DNA of 64,000 bases, from the NCBI GenBank assembly GCA_050084515.1, contig CM114274.1, positions 36,580,001 through 36,644,000 on the forward strand. Reading direction: 5' to 3'. Positions within the stretch are counted from its first letter, which is position 1. Each line of letters begins with the position of its first letter. A program made the translations under genes and the position numbers. This document shows positions 46,601-57,459 of the stretch, one piece after another. This DNA is from Blasia pusilla. Its lineage: Eukaryota > Marchantiophyta > Marchantiopsida > Blasiales. The notes under the pieces are model-generated. The model did no database searches. It was not told the origin of the DNA and was given only the letters and a program-made list of their open reading frames with translations.

Positions 46601-49467
46601 TCTCCACCCTTATATCCACGCCTTTCCAAAACCTCCCTGCTCTTTGCACCACCTTCACTACCCTCACTATCATTCTGTGATCGCCTATTTCTTATGGCGT
46701 GCAAATGTGCATTTGCATGAGCTGACCTTTTTGTAGTAACACTGCTGGCAAGTGATGCAAGTGATCCCCAGCGCTCTTCAACAACCTGTAAGCATTTTGC
46801 CTTGAATAAGGGGAAGCTTCACTTAGAGAGTTCAAACTCAGAAAACTAGCTTGCTTTGTGGCAGTCCTTGTTGGAGATAAATCATCTTGGATTAGCAAGG
46901 AGCAGGAGCAATTGGCTTCAAGTCCTGAAAACTTGCACCACAGGAGGCTCGCACAAACCTCATCAAGCTTGCGTCCTTCTCGGGCAGCTTGTTCCTGGGC
47001 TCTCTTTAATGCTTTCAATCGCCAACTTGCACCTCCATCACCTATTACAGGAAGAGAAGATTTTTGAATGTCTGGTTGTCCACTTTCCTCTGCTCCAGAG
47101 GCTAAGTATGGATTTAGTTCCCTTGAGTGTATTTCTGGTTTCTGCAGCGCAAATCAAAACAATCCCTTCAAAGAAAAGTGATGTGTGAGGTAGAAACTCT
47201 TCTTCATTGTGTCTACAAACACCATTAAGATCTGAGCGGTATATCTCTCCGCTATGACTTCAGAAGATTACTCCTTTATCCAGTAATGCGACAATAAGGG
47301 GATACCTCCACAACTGTCTTACTGCCCAACTGCAAGTAACTAAAGACAAAGTTTGATTAAAATGGAATTCTAGACGAGAAAAAGTAAAAACACTTGGCAC
47401 AAAATGTGACTTTTACGTCAATCTGTTGCGTGTAAAACCAGAAATGACAGCAGGTTGAGTAGCCATAAAGAACCCTGAGATCTTCAGTAGAATCCTAAAA
47501 TTTTGAAAGTTTTTAAAAGCAGAGATTTGTGAGCATACCTCAGAATCTAGCGAAGGTCGCTCCTGCACTTCAGGTGCAGTTGACCCTCCAAAAGGACGCT
47601 CTGGTGCTTTCAACATCCATTCCATGCCAGCCTCCTTCCTTTTAGTTTTGGCGTCCTCCTGCAAATCCTGAGCAGATTCATCTTTGGCTCCTGTGCATAA
47701 TCCAAGAACAGTGAACAGATCCCATCAGGTCAGTTGTTCCATGAGCTACCCAAAATCCACCTGAGGCTATCACCACTATGTAGCTATCATCACACAAACC
47801 TAGGTCACACCAAACTACCAAACTTGTAGTTCTTTTTCTCTTAATCATTTTCACTAATCATTTTCTCTCCCCTATCATTTTCTCTTCCCTGGTGCCAAAA
47901 CTTCCCGTCCGTCCTATTCTCTCCCCTCTCAAAGGAGAGAATAGGACAGACAAACTTGTAGTTTGTAGACCTGGTATACAAACTACAAGTTTTTTTCCTC
48001 ATTTTCTCTCCAACCCCTCTCAAAGGACCATCTCAAAGGACCAAAGGGCTGCATACTGGTTGAAGAATGGCGTCGGTTGCATGTATAATTTGCTACTAGT
48101 TGATTCAGTATCACATTGAAGGGACAGTATGTGGAACTGTTCCTCTTAGGCATCTTTTCTCCTCTTCAATGTAGGAAGGTTTTGGAAACCACAAAGAAAT
48201 GCTAGCCCACAGAAGTCTGAGTGGGCGGGATACGTCAGCTCCGAGATAGGTTGATTTCTTCTCAGATGTAAGACTTCCTACCAAGTTGCAGTGAAGTACT
48301 GTCAATTCAACGCCACGGCATTCTTAAAATTTTCATACTAAACTGAAGTGTTAAAATTCCCTAACACATCTATGTGCATTGTCCAGAATTACACCTCTAG
48401 AATCTCAGCCTGTACCAGTGATTGCGATCCGGTTGGTACTGAAGAAGTTTCTAGAAGACTATGCATGGAAGACGTCTGAATGTACTGAAGTCACAAAATT
48501 TCTGCCATTTGGGAAACATGCGTTACTGGTGGTTCCAAATGAACTACCTTGAGGTAACGTGCCGCGATTACAGCTGGTAGTTTCTCAGAGACCACCCCTG
48601 CCTACTGAATTTTCAACATCATCAGCTCTTCTGATTGTCTACCATGCGTTAAAAAGCTTTACATGATCATGACCATCACCAGAGATATTCATTGCTTCCA
48701 CAGACTGTTCATATTTACCCGCATGCGATTTTGAATGGTCTACTGGATATGGGTTCATTCGGGCTTAGTCATTATTTGATATACATTTAGGAGATTCACA
48801 AAGTGCCTCGCAGTCACTTAAAGCTTTGCTGTGTTTCGCCAGTTACCATGTCTCAACTTTGGCCTAAAGCTGCGGACGTGGAGTTCGAACCTATTCCAGA
48901 CTTCTTTAAGGTGAACTTTAGACTCAGAGAGAAGGAGAAACTTATCAACTAGGGACTAAACCCTAATGATAGGGTCGACGAGTCAAGTAGAATCTTCGTT
49001 CTTAAGTCTCATCATAGATCTTAAATTTGTCCCTAGGCTTGCGCGTGTACAGTTCGTTGCTAACAAGTTGATCAGAATCAGATGTAAGAGAAAACATAAC
49101 AAATTGTCACCATACCCGAATCATCTGAAAAATCGCTACTCTGATCGCTTTCGGAATTCCAGCGCTTTTTCTTCCCGCTCCTCTTAATCTTGTCCTTTCC
49201 CCGGTCCTTTTCCTTTCGCTTCTTTGAACGACTTCTGGAGCTCTCATTCTGCATTACGACACAATTTTAACCGGCAGTTTGAAACCACTCCACAACCAAC
49301 CTCTGCGCGACCCAAGTCTATCAACAAAGCTTCAAACTGGCACCCGTAAAACTCAAAAATTGAAAGCCAAGCTACCCGCGGATAAACTAACATGCGTTTT
49401 GAGCTCTTACCTCCGCGGACGCCCGCTCTACCTCCTCGCGGGGAATGAATTTGAGCCCTCCAAGCAT
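43697..49467 (-). CDS. CWF19L2: CWF19/CwfJ-family splicing factor (CWF19L2 type), 9 exons, 763 aa
   Basis: Coding exons, in transcript order: 49,467-49,411, 49,248-49,116, 47,690-47,539, 47,141-46,959, 46,785-46,051, 45,918-45,827, 45,410-45,014, 44,614-44,402 and 44,026-43,697. All introns are GT..AG and phases agree, giving 2,292 nt with stop. It starts MLGGLKFIPREEVERASAE, as in plant relatives. A Lys/Arg-rich, NLS-like segment follows (residues 24-50). WRLKALKRAQEQAAREGRKL lies near 150-170. CwfJ domain 1 begins near residue 537 with ERCQFCFENPERPKH and includes the HIT-like FHCYIVPMQH spanning exons 7 and 8. CwfJ domain 2 fills the last 100 residues and ends WEPFDWTKMLD. Family members join the late, intron-lariat spliceosome and are linked to lariat release and debranching. 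The length is normal and no damage is seen. Intron 2 (1.4 kb) holds a double hairpin. Confidence 0.93.
47907..47992. repeat. Two abutting inverted repeats in intron 2 of the CWF19-type gene
   Basis: The first has 18-bp arms (47,907-47,924 and 47,934-47,951) with one mismatch and a 9-nt spacer. The second starts on the next base with perfect 16-bp arms (47,952-47,967 and 47,977-47,992) and also a 9-nt spacer. Nearby are further partial copies of the arm sequences (near 47,820 and 48,010), so the site has been rearranged locally. It is about 220 bp upstream of the exon 3 acceptor on the transcript. Confidence 0.9.
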
Positions 49468-49870
49468 CCTGTCGACTGCTCAGCTCTCGCTCGAGGCAAA
49501 GCGCCTTCTCGCAATACGCTTTCCCCGAAACAAAGTAGTGACCAAACAACTCTAGATTACCACTACACTGCATTCAGTTCGGGCAATTCAGATACAGCAG
49601 CATATCTTCACAATTCAATCTCCAACCTCTCCCACAACAGGCTCCGCCATTGAGACGCAACCACCACGGAAAATCTACGTCACTACTTCATAATTCACCG
49701 ACCTGTATCGCACCTGGGTCCCGCGGCAATACCACAATTCTTCACAATTCAGCGACCGGCACTCCTGACAAGTCCCGCCACTTATTTCACAGTTGTCTCA
49801 TACCATTTCTTTGTCACCCGTACCATGCGAAAAGAGGCATATTGGTATTATGTACTTAGTAAGGTGCCCT
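49468..49870 (-). promoter_or_regulatory. Likely 5-prime UTR and promoter region of the CWF19-type gene
   Basis: The 400 bp upstream of the start codon is richer in CpG than the AT-rich DNA beyond 49,870 and has repeated CACAATTC motifs on the plus strand. I cannot see a clear TATA box. Overlapping plus-strand frames here (49,279-49,653) are antisense to the first exons and look like shadows. Confidence 0.4.
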
Positions 49871-50124
49871 TAAAAAAGAAATTGAAATTTTTTTTCTCAA
49901 GTTATCACATATCGAAAAGGTGTTTGTAAATAAAAAGGTACGCTCCCATAATTATGGGAGCGTATCTTATATAATCTATTTTCTAAGATGTTAGAAGAGT
50001 AATCACATTTCATTATTTCCAAGTAATTATTTAAATCAATTTTATTTTTCTTCATTAAAATTTGTTTTCTTTTTTATAAAATTTTAATTATTTCTCTTAA
50101 TTATTCTTATTTATATATATTTAT

Positions 50125-50574
50125 AATCACCCATTATAATATTAAAAAATTATCAATTGATTAATAAAAAATATTCCGTTTTTTAAATCCCGATCTATTA
50201 CTACCCATCTAATGTAATGTGGTTAGCTACAAAATTGCCTATTTTGTTGTAACCTCTCACTATATTGCGGTATTATGCATATTAGATTGTCAATTATTAG
50301 ATAGATAATCATCCATTATAATATTTAAAAAGTTACTAATTGATTAATAAAAAAATTCTATTCCATTTTTTAATCCCTATCTATTACAATCACCTATCTA
50401 TTGCTACCCATCTAATCTAATGTGGTTAACCTACAAAATTGCCTATTTTGTTGTATCCTTTCAATATCTTGCCGTATTATGCATATTGGGTCATCAATTA
50501 TTAGATAGATAATCACCCACTATAATATTAAAAAAATATTAATTGATTAAAAAAATTTTATGTCATTTTTCTAA
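50125..50574. repeat. AT-rich tandem repeat, about 2.3 units of 182-204 bp
   Basis: Unit starts (AATCACCCATTATAAT or close) are at 50,125, 50,307 and 50,511. Shared blocks include CTACAAAATTGCCTATTTTG and GTATTATGCATATT. The third unit is cut by the Helitron end at 50,575. An inverted partial copy lies at about 50,955-51,045. Confidence 0.85.
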
Positions 50575-50945
50575 TCTATATTATTATGGGAGAATGCTTC
50601 TTCGTTTCACAACCTCCTCTTCTCTTGACAAGTGGCATTTTCAGCCAATGGGATTGTTCGCTTTCTAAGCCAATAGGATCGCTCGCTTTCTGGACGGATA
50701 GGATCATTCGAAATTGATTTTAAAAACAATCAAGAATTTTGAGTTGAATTTTGAACTAATTAGCATTTTTAGAGTTGATTTAAATCCGCATGGCACGGAC
50801 TTATAATATTTTTACACATGTCCTTTCTAGCCAATAAAATCGTATGTTGCTCAAGGCAAAGGATTATTCAAATTCAGTTTTAAATTCTCAAATTTATTCA
50901 TTATTTTTAATCCCTGCATCGCACGGCTGATTTATTCACTTCCGT
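50575..50945 (+). mobile_element. Helitron-like element with eroded 3-prime end
   Basis: The TCTATATTATTATGGGAGAA start follows an A at 50,574, like the intact element at 39,721. Repeated CCAAT.GGATCG-type blocks follow. Two hairpin-like runs could be old 3-prime ends (near 50,790 and 50,925), but neither is followed by CTAG, so the right boundary is uncertain. The inverted copy of the tandem repeat begins just after it. Confidence 0.5.
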
Positions 50946-50954
50946 TGATACGAT

Positions 50955-51045
50955 AAAGAGAGGATACCACAAAATAGACAATTTTTTTGGTTAACCACAT
51001 TAGATTAGACGGGTAGTAATAGATAGGGATTAGAAAAATGGCATA
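50955..51045. repeat. Inverted partial copy of the 50,125 tandem repeat
   Basis: Reversed, this stretch matches the part of the unit around 50,360-50,460, including ATCTATTACTACCC and CTAATGTGGTTAAC. The Helitron-like element therefore sits between inverted copies of the same repeat. Confidence 0.7.
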
Positions 51046-51311
51046 GAATCGATCGAGAAAGTGAATGATCCCATTGGCTCGCAACACGAAATCCGTGAAA
51101 TCTCCGCAACACGAGGTCTCCGTTTCAAAAGCTCATTGGTTTGGATAAAACAATGGGCGACAACAAAAAAAATTATAAGACAAAAACTAAAATACGATCT
51201 AATTAGAAATGAGAAATTTAATCATTAAAAAACGAACAAAAATCGGAGGCAGGACTCGAAAAACACTCTTTCCTTTTTAACACCTGGTTTTACCGCCCCT
51301 CTTTTTTATTG

Positions 51312-51615
51312 AACCCCCGAAAACATTCGCGGGCTGGAAGAGCAGCTCCATCTCGTGACTCCAGATCCCGCCGCCCCCGTTCCTTATTGTTTGACACGTG
51401 GTTACGACTACTTCGTAAACCGCCGGGAACATTTTTTTTTAAAGCCCCGATAACATTCGCAGACGGGAGAGAGGTCCATCTCGCGCCGCCGTTCCTTCTT
51501 CCCTTCCCTTCCTGTTTGACGCGTGGTTACACTGCTACTCTTTCAACCCCCGGGAACATTTGCAGACGGGAGAGAGCTCCATCTCGTGGCCCCGTTCCTC
51601 CCCGTGTGACAAGTG
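51312..51615 (+). repeat. Three diverged tandem units, two with G-box-like motifs
   Basis: Units start near 51,312, 51,442 and 51,545 with AACCCCCG..AACATT.GC, then a CTCCATCTCG block, then TTTGACACGTGG, TTTGACGCGTGG or a decayed GTGTGACAAGTGG. CACGTG at 51,395-51,400 is an exact G-box. The stretch is CpG-rich and lies just upstream of the small frame at 51,656, so it could be a promoter or an LTR-like control region. Confidence 0.65.
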
Positions 51616-51655
51616 GCAGCCTTTCGCTCACAGCCGTCGATCATAGAGGAGCAGG

Positions 51656-51889
51656 ATGTCGGGTTCCTTCATGCCAACTGTCAACGGTCTTCTTTCTCCT
51701 GTCTCCGTTCTTGATGCTCTCAATCTCTGTCCCTTCCTTCCTTCTGAACGACGCACAGCTTTTGATCTGCAGTTTGGGGTCTCGATTCCACGCCGTTGCG
51801 GAGCCTCTTCAAGCGTCGGCAGTGGGGCCAGAAGCGGACGCCGCAGGAGCGGCAGCAGATTGGAGCAGTGCAGGAAAGAAAATGAATGA
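51656..51889 (+). CDS. Orphan 77-codon frame in a GC-rich block
   Basis: It starts MSGSFMPTVNGLLSPVSVLD and runs through a hydrophobic segment ending CPFLPSERR, then a Ser/Gly/Arg-rich tail. I do not recognise it. Another plus-strand frame (51,309-51,905) covers the same DNA, so the open length is not strong evidence. Its place behind the G-box repeats suggests a first exon or a captured gene fragment; no continuation with splice sites was found. Confidence 0.25.
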   Translation: MSGSFMPTVNGLLSPVSVLDALNLCPFLPSERRTAFDLQFGVSIPRRCGASSSVGSGARSGRRRSGSRLEQCRKENE

Positions 51890-51905
51890 GCGATTGGTCG
51901 AGTGA

Positions 51906-52780
51906 CTCACGGGTGGACTCGTGAGTAGAGAGAAGAAATCGGAGAGAGAATCCACAGCAATAGGGCCGGAAGTGGACATCACTGAAGCAGCCGCAGTGCA
52001 GGAAAGAAAGTGAGTGAATTAGTCACTGTAAGACGTAGGGACAGAGAGAGCTAGCGATTGATTGATTCACTGTCAGTCAGAGGGTTAGACAGAAGCACTT
52101 CGAGAGAGCAGCGTGTACTGATGTCTCTGCCGCGCGTCTCAAGAAATCCATTTGATCTAAAACCTAACGAGGTCGGTCTACGGGACCTGACCCCTTCGTC
52201 CATGCGAGTGAAAATGGCTTCGCGTTACAGTTAAAGGGAGGGAGTGGAAGAGATAGAAGACAGGGGACCTGAGACTGGCGTCGGAGAGTGGTGATTTCCG
52301 AATCTGCGGCTTCCGCTTCCATAGCGGAAGCCACAGAGCCGATTCACTGATCTCTGCCCACGAGCACGAGCACGTCATGCGAAGACGGGAAAAACGGACA
52401 GCGTTCCGGACTCTTTTGTCTGATTGATAAGGCCCCGGCACATGCTGGACGTAGAGCGTGGGCAGAAATTGCAGCTATGGGGTGGTGCGTGGATTCCTGT
52501 GCATTAAGTAAACGATCTCTGTATGCCCGCCATAGCTCGGATCCCGTTCGCATGTTCGCACGTCCTCTGCCTCCTCAATCGTAGCGGATTACTTTCGAAC
52601 CCCCGATTTTTAACAAAATGGTTGTGATCATACACCACACCAAACGGAGTTCGTTGCCTATCTTATCGCTCGAAACGCTTGCTTGATGTGGAGGTTGTGG
52701 ATTCAGCTCATGTCGGCGAACTTAGCGGATCGAAGCACGCTAGGAAACCATGGAGGGAGAAAATGCTGCCATATACCACA
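51906..52780. other. CpG-rich DNA, no gene identified
   Basis: It contains a hairpin with perfect 10-bp arms (52,308-52,317 and 52,323-52,332, 5-nt spacer). Minus-strand frames of 69-87 codons near 52,178-52,553 have no recognisable domain. Composition returns to AT-rich after about 52,600. Confidence 0.4.
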
Positions 52781-52781
52781 T

Positions 52782-52903
52782 AGGCCTAGAACTCACGTCT
52801 AGCGTTTGCCTGATGCTTTCTAGATCTCTCTTCCCCACATGAGGCCTAGAACTCACGTCTAGAGTTCGCTTATGCTTTCCAGATCTCTCTTTCTCACAAT
52901 GAG
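52782..52903. repeat. Tandem duplication, two units of about 60 bp
   Basis: AGGCCTAGAACTCACGTCTA starts at 52,782 and again at 52,842, and each unit ends with a similar CTAGATCTCTC/CAGATCTCTCT and CACA.TG stretch. A third partial start lies near 52,901. Confidence 0.9.
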
Positions 52904-52909
52904 GCGTTG

Positions 52910-53074
52910 CCATTATTGGAGAGGGCCCTTATGAGAAGTGTCACATATCACTCCTGGAGAGTGCCCTTATAAGAAGTGTCATGCGTCTTTTTGGGCCAAT
53001 AGGATTCGTTTAGTTTAGCTCATGGGTTTCGGGTCGAGTTCAAATGATTTTCACCCGTGCGTTGCACCGTCTAG
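52910..53074 (+). mobile_element. Mini-Helitron, 3-prime end intact
   Basis: It ends CTAG at 53,071-53,074 before T, with a CCCGTGC-GTT-GCAC hairpin about 3 nt upstream. The body has TTATTGGAGAGGGCCCTTATG and a duplicated GAGTGCCCTTAT block plus CCAATAGGATT, as in its relatives. The TCTATA start is missing, so the left border is approximate. Confidence 0.6.
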
Positions 53075-53329
53075 TAATAATAACTGGTGAACGCCATAAC
53101 ACGGGTTAGCCTTAAATCATTAAAGTAAAATAGTGATTTAACTAACTTTTAAAATTATTAACGATGGGGGAGAAGATTGATAGCGGAATCCTAATGGTTA
53201 GGCCGGATGAAAAGGAAAAACAACTCGAGTTGTCTCGAGTAGTTGAATACAAGTGATTAGATGAAGAGGAAAACAAACAAGAGTTGTTTGTAGTGGTCGT
53301 AATCTAAACTAAGAACGAGACACATTATG

Positions 53330-53508
53330 GTTTTTACATAAAGTTATATTTTACAGCTTAGTTTACGAGTATATGAGTTTCATTTCATCTACATAAGTGT
53401 TCAAGTAATTTTGTGAGGTGTGGAAAGAGGGATTAGGCAATTGACGAAAAATACCTAGGTTAAGACCACGGTCACTCTATGCAAGTGCGCAGCACACACG
53501 CATCCTTA
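53330..53508 (+). mobile_element. Helitron-like 3-prime terminus, second family
   Basis: About 180 bp is similar to 4435-4638 and ends CTAG-T (53,505-53,509) after a small GTGCGCAGCAC hairpin. Beyond it, at 53,515-53,615, lies sequence resembling a reversed first-family body and 5-prime end, so two elements may abut here. Confidence 0.45.
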
Positions 53509-54014
53509 CTAGTGATTTATTAAATCAACTTTGAGTGATCCCGTTGGTTGAGAAGGTTAGGTGTCAAAAGGAGAGGTGTTTAGAAATCAATAAAGAATTC
53601 TTTAATGATTATATAGATGAGTCTGAATTTTTTCGTTACTCTCGGATTTTAGTCTTTAGGTTTTGATTTTGGAAAGCTTGATAATACGAGTGCAGCAGTG
53701 TAAACACCATAATTTCATAGCATGGCTCCAAATTTTCTCGCTACTCTAGGATTTTGTTCTTTAAACATTGGTTTTGGGAAGCTTGTTAGTACAAGTGCAA
53801 CAGTGGAAACAAGAGACACTTCTAAAGCGCCCCTATACATAGTAGAATCGAAGAATGCAATTTGTTGCACGGAGATGTACGTCACATTGTGACCAAGGTG
53901 CGCCCCCAACGTAGATGTGGGTTGCATTCTCACAAATGTGCCCCCAATGTAGTTTCGTTTTTATATCTATGAATGTGAGGTATTTTTAAAACAACATCAG
54001 GTTAATATTTTAAG

Positions 54015-54160
54015 ATGTGGCTCACTCATGCCTTATATGATTTAGTTAGCTATATACTAACTTAGAGATCTTATACCTTTGGGGCTAATCTAAAGTTAAG
54101 GTTAGCCACCATCATCTATTTACGGTTAGGATCTCTTAAGAAATTCAAAGTGTTACAAAT

Positions 54161-54197
<37 letters not shown>

Positions 54198-54460
54198 TAT
54201 AGGATCTCTATGTAGGATCCTATGGAGTGATGTGAGAGGAAGGATAAGGAGACCTAGCAAATTCTTTGTATGTTAGGGTTGCATTAGAAGGCAAGTTTTT
54301 CCGTTTAGATAGTTAACAAAGATTGTTATGATTAGTGATGAGAGCGATGTATGATCTTTGAGTTGGAAATACATTAGGATTTGCGTCGTAAGTGCAAGGT
54401 GTGACTATGTAGAATCCTCTTCAGAATATGATAGATCATAAGGAGAGTCACATCATGATA
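54015..54460 (+). repeat. 5-prime LTR of the ancient copia element
   Basis: Matches 58,862-59,365 in order: the TAGTTAGCTA..TACTAA block, ACCTTTGGG, GGATCT.TTAAGAA, then GATGAGAGC, GTAAGTGCAAGGT and GATCATAAGGAGA. It contains a 32-bp CT microsatellite (54,162-54,193) absent from the other copy. Borders are approximate. Confidence 0.7.
54162..54193. repeat. (CT)16 microsatellite
   Basis: An uninterrupted 32-bp CT run inside the left LTR. Confidence 0.97.
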
Positions 54461-54469
54461 GCGGTTTTA

Positions 54470-56090
54470 TTGTTTAGTAGGTCATAAGTAATGTTAAGCA
54501 ATTAGTAATTTTACAGTTTAGTATCTTTTTCATTCCCCAAAGAATCAAATATACTTTGGATCTTTTTTTATTGAGTAATGAGGAGTTCCTCCTTAGCATT
54601 CAATAGTTAGGTCATTTATTTATCATCTATTTTCTTTCTCCCACTCTCTTTCTCACCAATAGCAAAGAAAACTCTCACGCAATCCTCTCTCTAGTGAAGG
54701 TTTAACATTCTCTCCAAGATAAGCTAGAATGGTCCACATTGACACTAAAATCTAGTCACAATGTCAAGACTTTGGAGAATGATTACCTACAATTAGAACT
54801 CTTTCCGGGTCTTCGCAAGTTACTCTTTGTCTAATAAAGTGCAAATGACTTACCTCCAAACTCATATATTCCTTTTGACATAGCCTCTTACAAAAATCAT
54901 ACCCTTACATCTCCAATAAGATCAAGATTGACATCACCAAAAGTAGAGTAGAAACAATAGAATATTTATTGTTTCGTCTAAAGCAAGTTTAGAAGAGTGT
55001 AAGGTTCGAAATATGCAAACACACACACCTCCTCTCGGATATGTCTAGACCCATTATGATGTCCTCTCTAAGGATCAAGTGCATGAGTTGCATCTAGTAT
55101 TCTACAATCTCTTTTTATGCTATTTTGTGTGTAAGGTGGTGAGAGATTCTAACGAGTGCCTCTTATCTGACTACCGATTCACTTCTTCTAAATGCCTAAA
55201 ATCTAGGGTTATTGAAAAATCCATCTCCTTCATCCCTACATATCTTGAGTCACTACAACTCTTGATTCCTTGATGTCCGAAGATTCACGCGACTCCATGC
55301 CTCTAACTACTCTTCTTCTATAATTTCTTCTCTTTCCCAAAGTACTTTGTAAAATTACTTTATCAAAGCTCGTCGTAATGGTTCCTTGTAGAAGTCTCTT
55401 CATATATTATCTTCACGAAGAATCTTCTCAATCTTTGTGGAAGTTCTTCACTCACTGTAATATGCACAATCTTTGCATAGACTTCATTACCTTCACGTAT
55501 CTTCCTCATCCTCATCCTTTAACAAGTCTCAATCAATGTTACTCAATGTATCCTCAACCATTCCTTAGGAGTCCCCTAAACCTCTGTGTCAAAGTACTTC
55601 CGCTTCCTTTATTGCTTCCCTCTTTACGCTGACTTCTTATTAAAGTACTTACCTAGTTTCCAAGTAGTTCTTCTTTACTAAAGACCGTTCTATTCCTACT
55701 TCCCAACAAAATTTCCAATTCTTTAAAATCCTCATAACAAAAAATGCCCCTAAATGGTTAAGTCTTAGAGAATAAATTGGCTCAATTCCATTTTTCTTTG
55801 GCTCTAAGGAAGAAATTTGTAGAACAAAGAAATTCCAAAGAGTGTTCTATATAGAACATTCCAAAGAATATTCTATATTGCAAATTCTATATAAAAAATT
55901 TCAATAATTAATTTTTGGAGGTAGGAATTGATGTTCATTTTCTAAACTCAATCATAATTGCACACTCAACAAGAATGGCAAAGTCTTGTGCCAAGGAGTG
56001 TCACATAAAAACGTGTTCAAGTTGATAGAATGTGACAAAGAAGAGTAATAAATCTCACTAAGAATAGGGGTTTATTGAAAAGTGAAGCAT
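54470..56090. other. Internal part of the ancient element, no domain recognised
   Basis: Gag and protease would be expected here, but I see none. A minor plus-strand frame (55,378-55,632) lacks motifs. The stretch may include unrelated inserted DNA. Confidence 0.4.
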
Positions 56091-56099
56091 CTAGAATAA

Positions 56100-57045
56100 C
56101 ATAACATTTGAACTCTACAAGGAAGATCGTGTGGTATGGAGATTGAGAAGATGCGTAAGATTGAGTTATGTGAGGCGTGTGTGCAAAGGAAAGCTCACAA
56201 GTGATCCACATCCAAAAGGTCACTAAAAAGGTCTTACAAGTTTTTTGGACTCAATACACTATTATGCATATGGATTAATGCCTTCAAAGTAACTAGGAGG
56301 AGCTTGGGACTGTGTCATTTGTGGATGGCAAAACTAGAAAGATTTTGTGTATTTGATACACTACGAGGCCCAAGTTCTCCATAAATTTGTAATCTTCGTC
56401 AACATAGCAAAGAAGCAAACTCAACAAATGAAGATACTTAGGTCTAATGGAGGAGGATAATACATAAGCAAATATGTTTGAGCATATCTGAGCCAAAGGG
56501 ATCTTAGGTGGTATTACCAACTATAATAGTCCCCACCAAAATGGCATTGTTGAAAGGTTAAACAGAACCTTGAAAGAGAAGGCCTTGAGCATATGACAAT
56601 ATGCAAATTTGGTCAAGAATTATTAGTAGCACCTACAATAATAACAAATAATCCAAGGAATATCAATCCCACAACAGCTTTGAAGAATATAATACTAGAA
56701 GCGTTTAGGTTTGGTAACAAAGATGATATTTCACGACAAGGAGTTTTTGGTTGTGTTGCCCATGCCCTTACCCTAGAATCGCAAAACAGAAAGCAAGATG
56801 TAAAAGTTGACAAGTCTAGTTTTTTGGGGTATAAAGAAGGGGTGAAAGGATACATGTTGGATAATACTAGAACTTGCAAGATAATCCGAAGAAATGATGT
56901 GATTTTCAAAGTGAATAGTTTTTGGAAAGACTCTAATCACAAAAAAATTATGGTTACTATAGTGGTGCCAATAATCACATATGTTGTCACTACAAAATAT
57001 GTAGTGCCAAATTCATATCAAGACGTAGATAAGGAGAAAGTTTGA
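56100..57045 (+). pseudogene. copia integrase relic
   Basis: In order across frames are CEACVQRKAHK (the His/Cys region end) near 56,167-56,199, KQTQQMKILRSNGGG near 56,412-56,455 around the second catalytic site, and HQNGIVERLNRTLKEKA near 56,536-56,586 with the third catalytic residue. The open frame 56,593-57,045 then carries the C-terminal GCVAHALTLESQNRKQ, FLGYKEGVKGY and RNDVIF blocks. Frame breaks and stops make it inactive. Confidence 0.75.
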
Positions 57046-57459
57046 ATTGATTCACTTGCCGATTTTTGTGACGGATTAGATGATTGCATTCAAGGTGTAA
57101 GAGATTATAAACATGTAGATGATGTTCAAGCCACAAAGATTTACACAAGCGAAAGGACAACCAAAAAATTCATGTACGCACAAAAGGTTACAAAAGGAGT
57201 GGTCAAGGAAATCATACAACAAACGAGATGTGGGAGAATTTCCAAACTTATAGAAAGGTTGGACATCAATGAAGATCACACTATTCAAGAAGGAGTCGAG
57301 GAAGATCCTAACTCTATGACTAAGATCGCGAGTAGGCATTATTGGAAACATTGGGAGTAGGTTGTTGTAGAAAAAAAAACTATCATTGGAGAAGAAAAAG
57401 ACATGGAAGATTGTGGATTTCCCACCTTATGGGAATACCATTGGCTATAGATGAGTATT

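Noticed and set aside
49244-49653. Frames over 100 codons on both strands at the start of the CWF19-type gene
   Set aside because: They cross the first two exons in other frames or read intron; the splice-consistent model explains the region.
51309-51905. A 198-codon plus-strand frame
   Set aside because: It runs through the tandem repeat units without a motif and overlaps another frame; GC-rich DNA is often open by chance.
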